A stretch of 64,000 nt of DNA from Anas platyrhynchos (Eukaryota > Chordata > Aves > Anseriformes > Anatidae). The notes beneath the pieces were generated by a model, which was not told the DNA's origin, did no database searches, and was given only the letters and a program-made list of their open reading frames with translations. Shown here piece by piece: positions 27,141 through 38,300 of this stretch (the first letter of the stretch is position 1; each line of letters begins with the position of its first letter). The stretch lies in assembly GCF_047663525.1 (NCBI RefSeq), contig NC_092591.1, positions 33,141,001 to 33,205,000 of the forward strand. The letters run 5' to 3'. The position numbers and the translations under genes are program-made.

Positions 27141-27169
27141 AACTCATGGGTCTTCATAACCCGGCAGCC

Positions 27170-27690
27170 AAAGAGCCCCCAGGAAGCCCTGGAAGGGGCC
27201 GGAGCGATTAACTGGACAAAAGCATGGCGAGCCTGGCTGGGCAGGTGGAGGCGAGGGGGAGCTGCTGAGAGAAACAACCCACGTTCGGGTGGCGAATGTG
27301 GCCAAGTGGAAAGAAACCCCTGTGTGTGTCAGGAACCCGTGTTTGTCCCTCTGCGTGTCCCCCCCGCCCGCCGCTTCCTCACAGCAACGTGCGGCGCAGC
27401 CCAGCCTCTGCAGCCCAGCGGGAGGCAGCGGCGGCGGGGACGTGCGAGGTGAGAAGGAAGAGCGGGATACGTGCTGCTGATCAGTGGGGAAACCGCTCCG
27501 AGGAGAAGTGCCAAGCTTCTGTACCGACTAATTAGAGTAAAAGGCTTCCTGTCTGTCACAGGCCGGCAAGGCCGCGCGCTGTCCCAGCGCAGCAGACACC
27601 TGCGCTCAGCGGGCCTGACCTTTCGGCGCGGGTGGTGGGGCCAGAGGAAAAGAAAGAGCCTCGATCACCAGCACTTTTGAGCCGTCGCAA
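27170..27690. promoter_or_regulatory. CpG island, candidate promoter
   Basis: By hand count about 27 CpG dinucleotides fall in the 300 bases from 27340 to 27640, close to the number expected from base composition, which marks an unmethylated-type CpG island. There is no TATA box. On the plus strand GCGAG followed by GTGAGAAG puts a near-consensus splice donor at 27449-27450, so a first exon ending at 27448 is possible. TGACCTTT at 27616-27623 is the reverse complement of an extended nuclear-receptor half-site (AAAGGTCA). No coding frame is recognisable, so a non-coding RNA or 5' UTR exon is the likeliest transcript. Direction is uncertain. Confidence 0.5.
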
Positions 27691-28631
27691 ACCTCACCTT
27701 TTCTAACTGGAAGGAGTCGCACACAGAAAAATAGGGTTTGGATTTGATTTTGGCTAGCTTTAGCTGGCACGGAGCCTTTGCAGAGTTTGGAAAGAGTCCT
27801 GTGATGGAGTTGCTAGGGACAGTTTTCCCGGCACTGACACTGCGGGTTGTAAGCCTTCGTGGAAACCAATTTCTAGGTTTGAAAACTTGGGAATTCCTGC
27901 TGAAAAAGCTTGCTTAGTCCTCTGCTTGGGGAACAGAAACAATACCACGTGATGAAAGCAATCAAGTGCCACAGACAGACGACCTCAGCAGCAAATATCA
28001 GACAGTCAGGGAGAAAATATTTACAGAGAAATGTCCAAGCAGTCGCCCATGGCTCTATCTCTGAGGCACCAATGTCTTTTGGGAGCAATTAGGACTCAGC
28101 AGCAGACTGGTAAAACTCCAGGAGAAATTCCAGTTTGTTTCCCACTGTTCTTAGAGAGAAAAACCATCCTGTTACAATACCCATGCTCAGGATAGGCCTG
28201 CTCCAGTGTATTGCTGAGACACAGCAAGACTCATCCAGAGCACGGCTCATGTTTCCTGGCCTTTAGTGAACTGTCATTTTGCTGCTTCCCTGCATGGGGA
28301 TGGATTTAAACACTCACATTTAGTGGCACACAAGTTGGAGTAGGAAGCTTTCCACAGCTGAGAAGTGGGATCCAATACCTCTAATCTTTTTCTCTGTTTT
28401 TATCTATGAAAAGTTAAGGTGTAAAAACATCTGGGTTTGCCTGGTGAACTGTGAGATGATGTAAGAATGCTTGAGTAATAATCCCAAATCATGCACTCAG
28501 CACTAATTCTAACCCTCAGTATTGCGTGCTGCTAACACTGAGCTATTCTCACTGGGGGCTGCTGTTCTGGACATTGGTGAAAGGCATTTTTTTAACCAAA
28601 ATATATCCACTGAGAGGTTTTTCATAGATTA

Positions 28632-28672
28632 TTTTTTTTGGGGGGGGGGATGGGGGGAAGGGAGAGGAGTTA
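28632..28672. repeat. T8-G10 junction and G-rich tract
   Basis: Eight T followed by ten G, then ATGGGGGGAAGGGAGAGG. The plus strand offers four G runs close together and could form a G-quadruplex. Probably a simple-repeat expansion. Confidence 0.8.
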
Positions 28673-31600
28673 AAAAGTGTAGAAACTTCTGTACACCTTT
28701 AATCCTTTGCTATTTACACCAAAAATAGCCAAAATGAAAAACTCTTCAAGAATGGGAAATGAGGGAAGGGATGAGGGGAAGAAAAGAGATGCTGGCCTGA
28801 TGTGACATGAGGAAGGACTAAGTGAGTCCCTGAGGTAAGGGGGAGGCATTATGTCCCAATGTCCCATGGGGAGCTTGGCAGACAGCAGAGGACACGACGT
28901 CCTCAGTGCTCACAGAACGCTTGGCCTCCAGAGGCCCCACCGCGTGCAAACAACATCTGTCTTTTGCGCTACTCGAGCACTTCCTTCTGCCAACCCGGGG
29001 TCCACCCCGTGTGGCTTCCCTGTGATATCTGCTCCCACCTGACCTAAGCTGTGATGAGCCAGTGCCCAGAAGAAGGGGACAGCAGCACATGCTGGCTGTG
29101 GCACCTGTACTGATCCTTCCTGAGCTTCAGGCTGGGCTGATCTACCTTCTTCATCCACTGACTTAGCCTAAGAAGTCATTAGTGCCAAGTGGTTGAGGAC
29201 GTAGGAGCGAGATACCCATTCACCAAAATTTCACACCTGCCATGGAGAGCCTTACACTGACCCCTTCTGCTAGGGACACCACAGAAGAAGTGCCACAGGA
29301 ATGCTGAGACCTGAAAGTGTGAAGAAGGGCCCAGCGGTGTGAAGGAAGGAGGAGATATAGATGAAGACATGGCACTGATGCCCAGAAGATATTAGTGGCT
29401 GACTTAGATGAGCCCATGTAGGAACAGGCACACAGCAGAACTGCAGGATTTGTGCTCTTTCAAATTCTGGCCAATTTAGGTACCAGACTGGTCACTATTT
29501 GTGCTATGTCCTCACAGGTTATTGTGGATACTCAGAGTCATCAGGACACAAAGATGTGGCTGTTGTCTACATAGCAGAGAAGAAGAGGAAGTTCTGCATA
29601 GCGACTACATCCCCAGGTGGTCCCTCTCAAGGATGAGCCTTCCTTCAAGTGAACTTGTCAGCATCAGAGTTGTTCTGTGCAGGCATAAAGGTGAAAAATA
29701 CCCTTGAGGACACAGGGCAAGGATGATGAGAGCTGGTCTACTTCAATATAAAACTGATGAAAAGACATTTCTGTGACACTGAACTGGACCAGACTGTGAT
29801 GGGGTCAACTGCTGCCACGTGCAGACAATGAGAAAAATGGGAAATATGTCCTTGCAGTGGAACCCCTGCAAATTTATTGTGGTGAAATTTGTCTTTGGCT
29901 ACTTCCTCCTAGGCTTTGAGTGCTTCAGCCAGCTCTTCTGGATGCCCAGAAGAACCTGTGCAGCAGCACAGGCACTATGCGAACAAATAACATGATGGAT
30001 TTAAGTCTCACCAAAGAGCAAGGGAAAATCCAGAGCGGGGCTTTTTGGGTTTTGTTTCTTTTATGCACCACTGGAACCAGGAAATATATCAATATGGAAG
30101 TTTAGAAATGGTCTGAGGTTTTGCAGAGCTTGCATCAGAGTGGCCCAGTGCCTAATACTACTGTAATTCACAAAGGTCACACGCTGAAGTGCTGGTTTCA
30201 GGCAGTGGCTATGGGAATTTCAGAGGGTTGTTTAAAGGAACACTCCAGGGCTTGGCCAAGGTACCAATCAGGCTGTGCGGGAATCTCACTTCACCCCACA
30301 AATGCCTAAAAATCAATTTTGTTGCTTGTAAACCATCTGCAACAAATGCAGAACATTTGTCTGTGCACGTCAACTCTTCTATCAGAGCAAACTCTAAACT
30401 TTCTTGGCCTATCTGGAGAGCAACAAACTTTTTGAGATAGTTCTTGAGGGGAACACTTTGTGTTTCAACTGGGTTTGCTAAGAAGTCTATTGGGGAGAAA
30501 TGAGCTGGTATTTTTCCAGCTTGCAGTATCAACCAGCCACCCACACATGCTCCATGGAGTGCCAGCGCTCCGCTTTCCTGGAGCACTGGGCACGAGTGCA
30601 GGGAAAGCTGCACAGGAGGGAGTCCAGGCTCCCCTCTGACATCTGTATTTCTATTGCATCATCACACTGAGCCTTGCTCGCAAGAAATGAGATAATATTT
30701 CTGCTGAAGCGGTGGGCAGCCTGCGACAGCGCTGATGCCATTGTTAGCAGAGGGAACTTGCTCTGCGGAAGTACAGAGAAGGCCAGTGCATTCACAGAGA
30801 CAAGAATAAACTGTGCTACAATGGGATTTGGCAGCAAATGCAAAGCATTGTTCACTTTGCTGTTGTTGGGGGTGCAGAGGAAGGCACAGTTTCTCATCGA
30901 GAAGCTAAATTTCAGGTCAGTTCTCTGATCTAGATGGAAAACACAAAGACAAATAATGCTGTACCTCAGCCTCTGTGTTTTTACAAAATGAGTTGGCTTG
31001 TTTCTGTTTTCAGTTGCATCAGATACTGGCTTTGCTGTTGTTTAGCTTCATCAGGACAGATTGATTTCTGCTATGGCTTAGAAATGACAGGTTCTCTATC
31101 CCACCACACTGGTGGGATGCATGTCCCTGATGAGAATCCAGGTCTGCACATTTGGGCAGATGGGCTCAGACAAAGAATGACAGGCCAGATTTAGAAAAGT
31201 GTGCACAACTAGTGTAATTTTTTAGACTGATTAAACAAGGAAGAGTGACTACTGCCTATCTTTGTGGCAGAAGGTATTGTGCTAGTCTGCAGTGAGTCTC
31301 ATTAAATGGACCACTCAATCTAAATTAAGACTCAAGATAACTCACGTAACTCCAGTTTGTTCTACCTATGTATCTGTCTTCCACTGTTAGGAAAACCATC
31401 TATTTTCTGTCAGGATTTCCATTCACTCTGTAGGGATGTTTGCTCTCTCATGGTGCTTTGCAGGACAAGCATCAATTTGATGAAACCAGAAGTTTCCTTT
31501 AATGGAAACCATGGGCTGCGTGAGAGCCACCACCACAGCAAATTCTGTATTTTCAATGACCTGTGTAATCTAATGGCTGGTTTGAGCTGCCCTGAAAGCT

Positions 31601-32579
31601 ACCTGCCACTGCTGGATCCAGCAGCCAAGTGGCTCCTGGGGTAGGCATTGACCTCAGCTGCTTTTTGAGGGACTCTGCTCACTCCTCCTGCTGAGGACAC
31701 CTCAGTGGTGCACCGGTTGTACAGGCATTTCCTCATGTGCCTTGCCTGGCTGCAGTTCCCAAGTCAGGTTCTCTGTCTCCAAGCAAGGACAGCCCTGCAC
31801 ATGTTGCCAAACCTTTCTCTTGAAATGACCTCATCTCACTGAACAGCAACTGCTTTGGTGTGATGCTCAGAGCATTTCCTGACACAAAAGGACATTGTCA
31901 TAGCCAGGGCCTTGTACAATACACTCCACAAAAGGAGGGAAGGAAAGTAAATATAGAAAATTAAGGAGGTATTCTTCATTGAGAGACACAACGAAAGGAA
32001 AACCACCAGGAAATGACTCTACAATGGGGCCAAATTCAGACTCTTTGGTCCCTAATACTCATTGAGGCAACCCCCTCCTCCAGCAGCTGCAGTGGAAGTG
32101 CCCAGCACCCCTGGAAACTGGGACAACCCTGGCCAGAAATCAGTGAGGCTCTTTCCACCAAGTTTGAGAGACAAGCTCATATTTTATTGTCTAAATAAAG
32201 ACTTTAGGTTGCAAGCTCTAGGCTTTCAGTTTTGACAGTGTGAGCCTAGCTGGGTGCACTTAAAAGCATCTTTCTCAGCAGATATTAACAGAGGTATTCA
32301 CATTCACTGCACACAGAACCAGAGAAGATGTTGATGCAGCCCAAGCCCATTTACCCGCATGCTGTCTGGTCTAGGCCAGTCATCCTTGCACTCTCCAAAG
32401 TCAATGGAGAGAGAAAGAGAGGTATTTCCAAAGGATAATTCATTCCATCCCAAGATAAATGGTGTTAGCAGGAGGAGGAGAGGTTAAACTGCTCTTTGAA
32501 GATGCCTCCATGGACTACCAGGAAGCATGACTTAGACTAAACACCTATCTGCTAAATAAAGAAGGGATGAATCCTACCA

Positions 32580-32850
32580 TTACGGTCTAAACTGATAATA
32601 TAATACAGATGTGTAGAGCGGTAAGTGACCAGATGGCGAATTTATCATACTGCAGTGTAGTTTCTTATAATATAAATACAGGCTGGTGAAATAGTTGATT
32701 TGTTCAACAGACCGCCTCAGCTTCATTACAAGAGCTAGTCTGGAGCCATTACAATTTGTCACAGGGCCCTGTGTATATTTTTAGAAAATATGATGGTCTG
32801 GAAATAAAAGATTATGTGCAAGCAGCAATTTTTGGTCAATTAATCTAAGG
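32580..32850. promoter_or_regulatory. Candidate conserved-type regulatory block
   Basis: AT-rich, CpG-poor block with several transcription-factor-type words: ACCAGATGG at 32638-32646 (E-box with flanks like those bound by NeuroD/Twist-type bHLH proteins), GATAATATAATAC near 32593, and TCAATTAATCTAA at 32836-32848 (homeodomain core). No repeats and no coding frame. The uniform AT-rich character differs from its neighbours. Conservation cannot be seen from one sequence, so this is a weak call. Confidence 0.2.
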
Positions 32851-33125
32851 TTCTCTGTACTGAAAAAGAATTTGAGTGTCCATTTTTCCACACTATGTGC
32901 AGAAATGATATTTAATGCCAAATTACATTTAAACGAACAAAACCACTACAAGACTACAATACATTAGGACTACTAAAGATAGCCTCTCCTATGCATTCCC
33001 CTGCGCCTCAGAATCAACGGTTTTATTTTGAACTAACAAAGCAGATTTTGCTTCAAGGCTCTCTGGGTCAGGGAGCTACCAAAATGCTTCAACAAAACTA
33101 TTTCTGGTACTGTGGGGACTCTGAA

Positions 33126-33152
33126 TAAAAAAAATAATAATAAAATAAAAAA
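33126..33152. repeat. A-rich low-complexity patch
   Basis: AAAAAAAATAATAATAAAAT-type low-complexity A/T sequence of about 27 bases. Simple sequence with no associated gene. Confidence 0.8.
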
Positions 33153-34830
33153 ACTCACATGATTCACCCTATGTTTCAGGAGCAGTTCCCTGCAGTCTGA
33201 GCATGAGCAGCTCACATCCAGCAGGACATGCATTGGATCCCAGTTTACGACTGGATCTCCCTCATTCCCCAAGGCAGTCACAGCAGATCCTGCTGTCTAT
33301 CATTCCCATGGCACACATCTGTCCCACAGGCCCAGCTGCCCCATAGCTTGGATGAGGAAAAGCAACCCCAAGACCTGCTCACCTCTGTGTGATGCAGGCA
33401 GCAACCTCACATCTGTGATGCCACCTTCCCTACATGGCTAGGGGACGGTGCATGGGGCCAAGACTTCTGAAGACCAAAGTCCTGGTGTGAGTGATCCCAG
33501 GGGACCTCAGCATAACCTCACAGAGCTGCAAAGAGACCTTTTGGATAGGGGGCACGTCGCCTCCAAAGCACTGAAAGGGATGACCTTCAAGAGAAGGAAT
33601 GTACTCTGTGGAGGATCCACTGCCAACACCATGCAAAGCCACTTGTGGGCAGCCCTTGTTTTCAGCAAAGGCCAACCCAGTTCTACCCCAGCCTTTGTTA
33701 GAGACCTCTGGGCAAGAACTGCAGAGACAGGTCCCCCACAGATGCATCTTCCCCAAGTCCATCTTGGTTCTGGAAAACACTCCGACAATGTGCATATTCA
33801 TAGGGTGTCCAGAGAGGATCTTTCTAGATACAAGCTGCCTGCCCAGGGACTTTTCCACTCAAGGAATTCTTTCCAGCTGTGTGGAAAACCAGTAAGAGCA
33901 GGCATTCATCCAGCATTTTCAGAAGAAGTTGTGCCTGTGTTAGTAGCTGGCATTGCTTCATAAAAGAAACATCATGTTGAAAATAATTTTAAAATTCTTT
34001 GGTCTATTAATCATCTAGTTTACATAAGTTTTTCACTTTTGAAGGCTTTATGCAATCCCAGAGCTCAGAAAAGTGACTCTTCAGGGGAAATGCAAATCAG
34101 TAGTTCAGGTTACTGCTGATTACATCTCCTGTGTCATGCCTTTCTAGTGAAGCAGCATGGCCTACTGCTCATACTTTGGCTATGCTCGTGAATTAGCCTG
34201 GTCATTCAAATCTGGCCATTCTTTCCTTCTCTGTCCCCCCTATGGAGCTTTTATTTACCATAGCCGAAAGGGAAGATGCTAGAGGACAGTCATGGTGGTA
34301 AGAATGAAGATGCATTGGAGATTTCAAAGATAACATTTGAAAATCAGGGGACATCTGGGCTATATAATGTGACTGTCAAGTCTAATGCCCTCCAAAAGCC
34401 ATTCTACTCCTGAGGGCAGCTCCCACTGCTACTTCTCAGACCATCTCTCTGCTAGTGCTGGTGTCCCACAGCTGACACACCTGGGACTCAGAAGAAAATT
34501 CCCTTATGAAGTACTTCATGGGCTCTGATGCTGTGCAATGGGTGGTTTGGGGGAGTAATTTTCTTCTGACCAGAGAGTGGCTTGAAGGATAAACTCTTAT
34601 TGTCCTCTAGCCTCAGGCATTACCAGTGCAATAAAAGAATCTGGGTTTTGGCATTTTCTTTTGGTGTTTACATGTGTTTGCATTTTATTTTGACCTGCAA
34701 GTTTCTGTGTAGCAGGAGGGCTGCTGAAGGCTGTTGTAGGGGGTAGAATTTAGATGGTGGGAATGGAAGAAAAGCAAAGGGACAGATGAAGGGTCAGTTT
34801 CCTCTTAAAAACACAAAAGAGATGTAAATG

Positions 34831-35250
34831 ACTGAGTTTTGGGCCCCTCAGTACAAGAAGGACATTGAGGTACTGGAACATGACCAAAGAAGGGCAGCAA
34901 AGCTCGCAAAGGGTCTAGAGAACAAGTCTTACAGGGAGCAGTTGAGGGAACTGGGATTATTTACCCTAGGAGCCTAGAAAAGGAGGCTCAGGGGAGACCT
35001 TCATGCCCTCTACAACTGCCCCAAAGGAGGCTGTAGTGACATGGGGATCAGTCTTTTCTCCCAAGCAACAAGGGGAAATGGCCTCAAGTTGCACCAGGGG
35101 AGGTTTAAGTTGGATATGAGGAAAAAATTCTTTACTGAAAAGGTTGGGAGGCACTAGAACAGGATGCCCAGGGAAGCAGCTGAGTCACCACCCCTGGAGG
35201 TATTCAAAAGACCTGATGTGGTGCTTAGGGACATAGGGTCGTGGTTTAGT
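34831..35250 (+). pseudogene. Broken C-terminal part of CR1 ORF2
   Basis: A single reading phase carries the remnant from 34831 into the GACATAGGG segment near 35230. It corresponds to roughly the last 130-140 residues of the LINE ORF2 protein, downstream of the reverse-transcriptase core, so no catalytic motifs are expected here. Stops at 34975-34977 and 35155-35157 are both TAG and are consistent with single substitutions. The protein would have worked in copying the element's own RNA into the genome; this copy cannot. The reading is by recognition of the family, not alignment. Confidence 0.85.
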
Positions 35251-35328
35251 GGTAGACTTGGCAGTGTTAGGTTAACAGTTGGAGCTGATCTTGGGGGTCT
35301 TTTCCAAGCTAAGTAATCCCATGATCCA
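34832..35328 (+). mobile_element. CR1 LINE, 5'-truncated, ORF2 C-terminal remnant
   Basis: About 500 bases of CR1 3' end in plus orientation. Near-consensus landmarks are TTTTGGGCCCCTCAGTACAA at the left, GGAAATGGCCTCAAGTTG at 35074-35091, and GACATAGGGTCGTGGTTTAG before the tail. One frame starting at 34831 reads as the end of CR1 ORF2, the reverse-transcriptase protein, with [20 protein letters not shown] near its start and [13 protein letters not shown] in the middle. Two in-frame TAG codons (34975 and 35155) break it, so it is dead. The 3' tip has decayed to AAGTAATCCCATGATCC instead of the perfect terminal octamers. It is the largest repeat in the window and its divergence suggests an old insertion. 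Confidence 0.95.
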
Positions 35329-35355
35329 AGTGCCACCAGTGATTCCTCCTGGATC

Positions 35356-35373
35356 CTTATCTGCCTTATCTGC
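35356..35373 (-). promoter_or_regulatory. Tandem pair of GATA sites
   Basis: CTTATCTGC occurs twice in perfect tandem. Read on the minus strand each copy gives AGATAAG, the canonical GATA-factor site, with a 9-base spacing. It lies about 30 bases right of the CR1 tail, outside the element. A chance short duplication is the alternative. Confidence 0.25.
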
Positions 35374-38300
35374 CTTTAAACAAATGCCCACTCTCTCATT
35401 TACCTCCTGCTACCAAGAATCTGATAAATTAGAGACAGAAAATATCTCGAGGCAAACAAGCCTAGCCTCAACACTGTAATACTTCTTTGGACAGTAAACT
35501 TTAATATCAACCAGAGCAGTTTCAAATGACATCAGCATCTTTCTCCTGAAAAGTTGCATGTCAGATGTTAGGGGGAACTGTTAACCTCCATCACCCATCT
35601 CAACACATCCTCTTTACAATCTTGCAAACAACCCAGTCTGTACTTACACACCATTTAGCCAAGCTAACAGAAAACAATAATAATTGTAATTAACTGTTGT
35701 TATTGTCTCTCACAGCTTAGTCCCCCTTTTGTTTTCTGCTGGAACACACATGGAGAAATTTTGCTTCACTCAGGAGAAATAAGTTGGTGGATGAAAGAGG
35801 AGAGCCAGGTGGTGTCTGTCCCTACCGCTTCCCTTATAATTTTTACCTCTTTTTTTTTCTCCATGCATTCCTGTAGGCAACAACAAGGAGCAGGGCCAGA
35901 CACAGAGCTGCAGAGGTTCAGACACGTCACGGCGGAGAAGCACTTCAGATGTGACTGTTTAACCTCACGCAACCTGCTGACAACCCGGCACTTTCTGCAG
36001 GGAATAGGGGAAAAGGGAAATGACTCCTGTTCTGGTCAGACAGTTTCGCGAGAGAGCCAGCTGCTCCTGGGTCTCATGTGTCCCTGAGTGATGAGAGCGT
36101 GCTCCCAAACCAGCAGTTCCCCATGGCTGTGCGCACAGAGGCATGAAGCAAAGCCAGCTTTCCTCTGGGCTGTCCTCCTGGGCTTGTTGGGCCACTGCCT
36201 GGGAAGGGGGATCCCAGGGCAGGATGGCGCTGGGTGAGTCCATCGCTTACTCCCAAGGCTGCAGAGAAAACCTTTTTCTCTGGCCCATTCTCCACTCGGT
36301 CTTGTTGACCCTCCTCAAAGCCCAAAGAGTGGTCTGTGCATTTCCCTTTTGAGATGGACCACATTTTTATTAATTTTACTGTAAATCACTTCCCCATTTC
36401 CTTTGTTTACGCTAGGTGGATTCGGTGATTTCCATGTCCGTGTGACGCAGCACTTGGCACATGAGCACAACCCATACCGTCAATTCATCGTATCCATCAC
36501 TGACACCCCAGCTCTAGCACAAGGAGATAAAAGGTCTGGCTCTATACTGTCATTTCCCTTCACCCTCCTGAACCAGTTCAAAGGGATCTCTGGAAACTCC
36601 AGCTTTGAGTCCCACAGTCCCACTTCAAGTGGAACAGTCCAAAACGCTAGTGCAGCACAGCTCAGATACATCCCCGCCAAACAAGCACCAGGGCTTATTG
36701 AGCACAGCTGCTCCATGTCTCATCTCCTCCTCAAGCCATGAATCTTCACCTCATCTAGAAGCACAGTGCAGCCTGGAAGGGAGGAGTAGCCGGCCCTCTG
36801 TCCTCTGCCAGATGTGACCACAAGGAGGTCAGGAAGGTCTCTGTGTGCTTGCTCTGTAATAGCCTATGCACCTCTCCTCCACGCGCAGCACAGCCATAGC
36901 CTGACACGTCCCATGGATGGGCATGCACACTCTTGACTTTGGGGAATTGAGGAACATCCACAGCTCCAGTCTGGAGGCTGGAAGCACCCATACAGCCTGT
37001 CACCACCTCCCAGCTGGAAGTGATACCTAAGCCAGGGGACAGCAGTTAGGTTACCTCCATGCTGTCTGCAGCATTGGAGCATGGCTGGTCGCTGTCGGCA
37101 TGAAGCTTTTCCCATCTCCCCGTCCCTCAGCGAGCATTGCCTCAAAATAACAACAGTATGGATCAAGCAAAAGGATAATTTCTGCCATGGTCAGCTTGCA
37201 CCTGAGGCAAGGAAAGCCACCACACTGTCAGCCCAGGGAAATGCAGCATCTCTGCCCTTCCTCTGCCCGCTCCCCTCCTTCTGGGGCTTTGGGCCCCTTT
37301 CTGAGAGCAAGCAGCTGGCATGCACTCTTTGAATGTCTTGGGCCCCAACCTTAACATCATTTCAATGCCATTTTTTCCTCCTCTGAATAGTGGGCCTGGA
37401 AGGCTCCACCTCGCTGCAGGCAGCACCGACAGCGAGCATCCTGCCGTACCCGTGCCAGGCGCCTTTCTTCCTAAGGACCCAGACGGTGCCAATCCCCAAA
37501 GGCACCCATGGCAGCAGGTGAAGTGTCTCTATGGAGACCTCCTCAGCTCCCTCTCTGCAGTCCCTGCCTCCTTTTGTAGCTTGCTGTTTATTGCCAACAG
37601 CATCCCCTTCTCACCGCAGCGGGTGGCTCTCTGCTTCGCCCCGGTCACCTGCCTACCAGCTCTCCTCGCAACCTGCTGCTGCCTGGGAAACAGCAATGCC
37701 ACCCCCGGAGAATAACGCACATGTGACAAAGGGCTCTTTTGCTCCTTGGTTGATTTTACCCCCCACTCCTCACCCTGCATTATCAGATTTGCTTGGGTCT
37801 GGTGGCAGCTGCAGTGCCGCACTGCCAACAAGGACTGTGTGCTTGGGAGAGGGGGGAGCGTTTGGGGGAAGTTTGGAGGAAGGAGGCTAGGGGGGCTGCA
37901 ACCCCTACACCCTGCTCCTTCCACACTTGGTACCCGAAGCAGGGCTGATGGCTAACTGTACGTACCCTCCTCCCACCAACATCCACAGCATGCCTTGATC
38001 CCTCCTGAGTGATCAGGAAGGTGGTCAGAAATACCCCAGATCCCCAGGGTTCACTGATTTCCTATAGTCCAAAGGCCCCATCTCCCACCCAGCATCTTTC
38101 ACCCACCCTACAACACCCACCAGAGACAAGGGAGCCCTGTGGAGAACAGCATTTCTGTCATGCTCCCCCAGTGGCAGCACCACCTCACCTTGTCTTGGTG
38201 CGGTCATGACAGCACCCATGGCTGGGAAGCAGTGTCCTCTCCTGCAGGATTTTTTAAAGAGATGTGGGGAAAAATGTGGAGGAATAAATGCACCCATGTT

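Larger units (their letters stand above)
27691..34831. other. Non-coding stretch, no gene seen
   Basis: No gene is supported over about 7 kb. It holds a T/G homopolymer junction (28632-28672), a candidate motif block (32580-32850) and an A-rich patch near 33126-33152. The region 29500-30100 has several moderately long frames in different phases, all broken by stops and without a recognisable protein. A 171-codon forward frame at 33448-33963 has low-complexity, chance-like composition. No CR1 or LTR element recognised. Confidence 0.6.

Noticed and set aside
29500-30110. Possible pseudogene between 29500 and 30110 (frames in several phases with partly protein-like words)
   Set aside because: Every phase is broken within about 60 codons and no continuous match to a remembered protein could be followed across phases.
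33448-33963. Forward frame of 171 codons at 33448-33963
   Set aside because: No domain, no splice or promoter context, and a comparable antisense frame exists. Best explained as chance in moderately GC-rich DNA.
35836-36087. Pyrimidine-rich acceptor before 35876 followed by an open frame to 36085
   Set aside because: No matching donor or second exon, and the peptide is not recognisable. One good acceptor alone is expected many times by chance.
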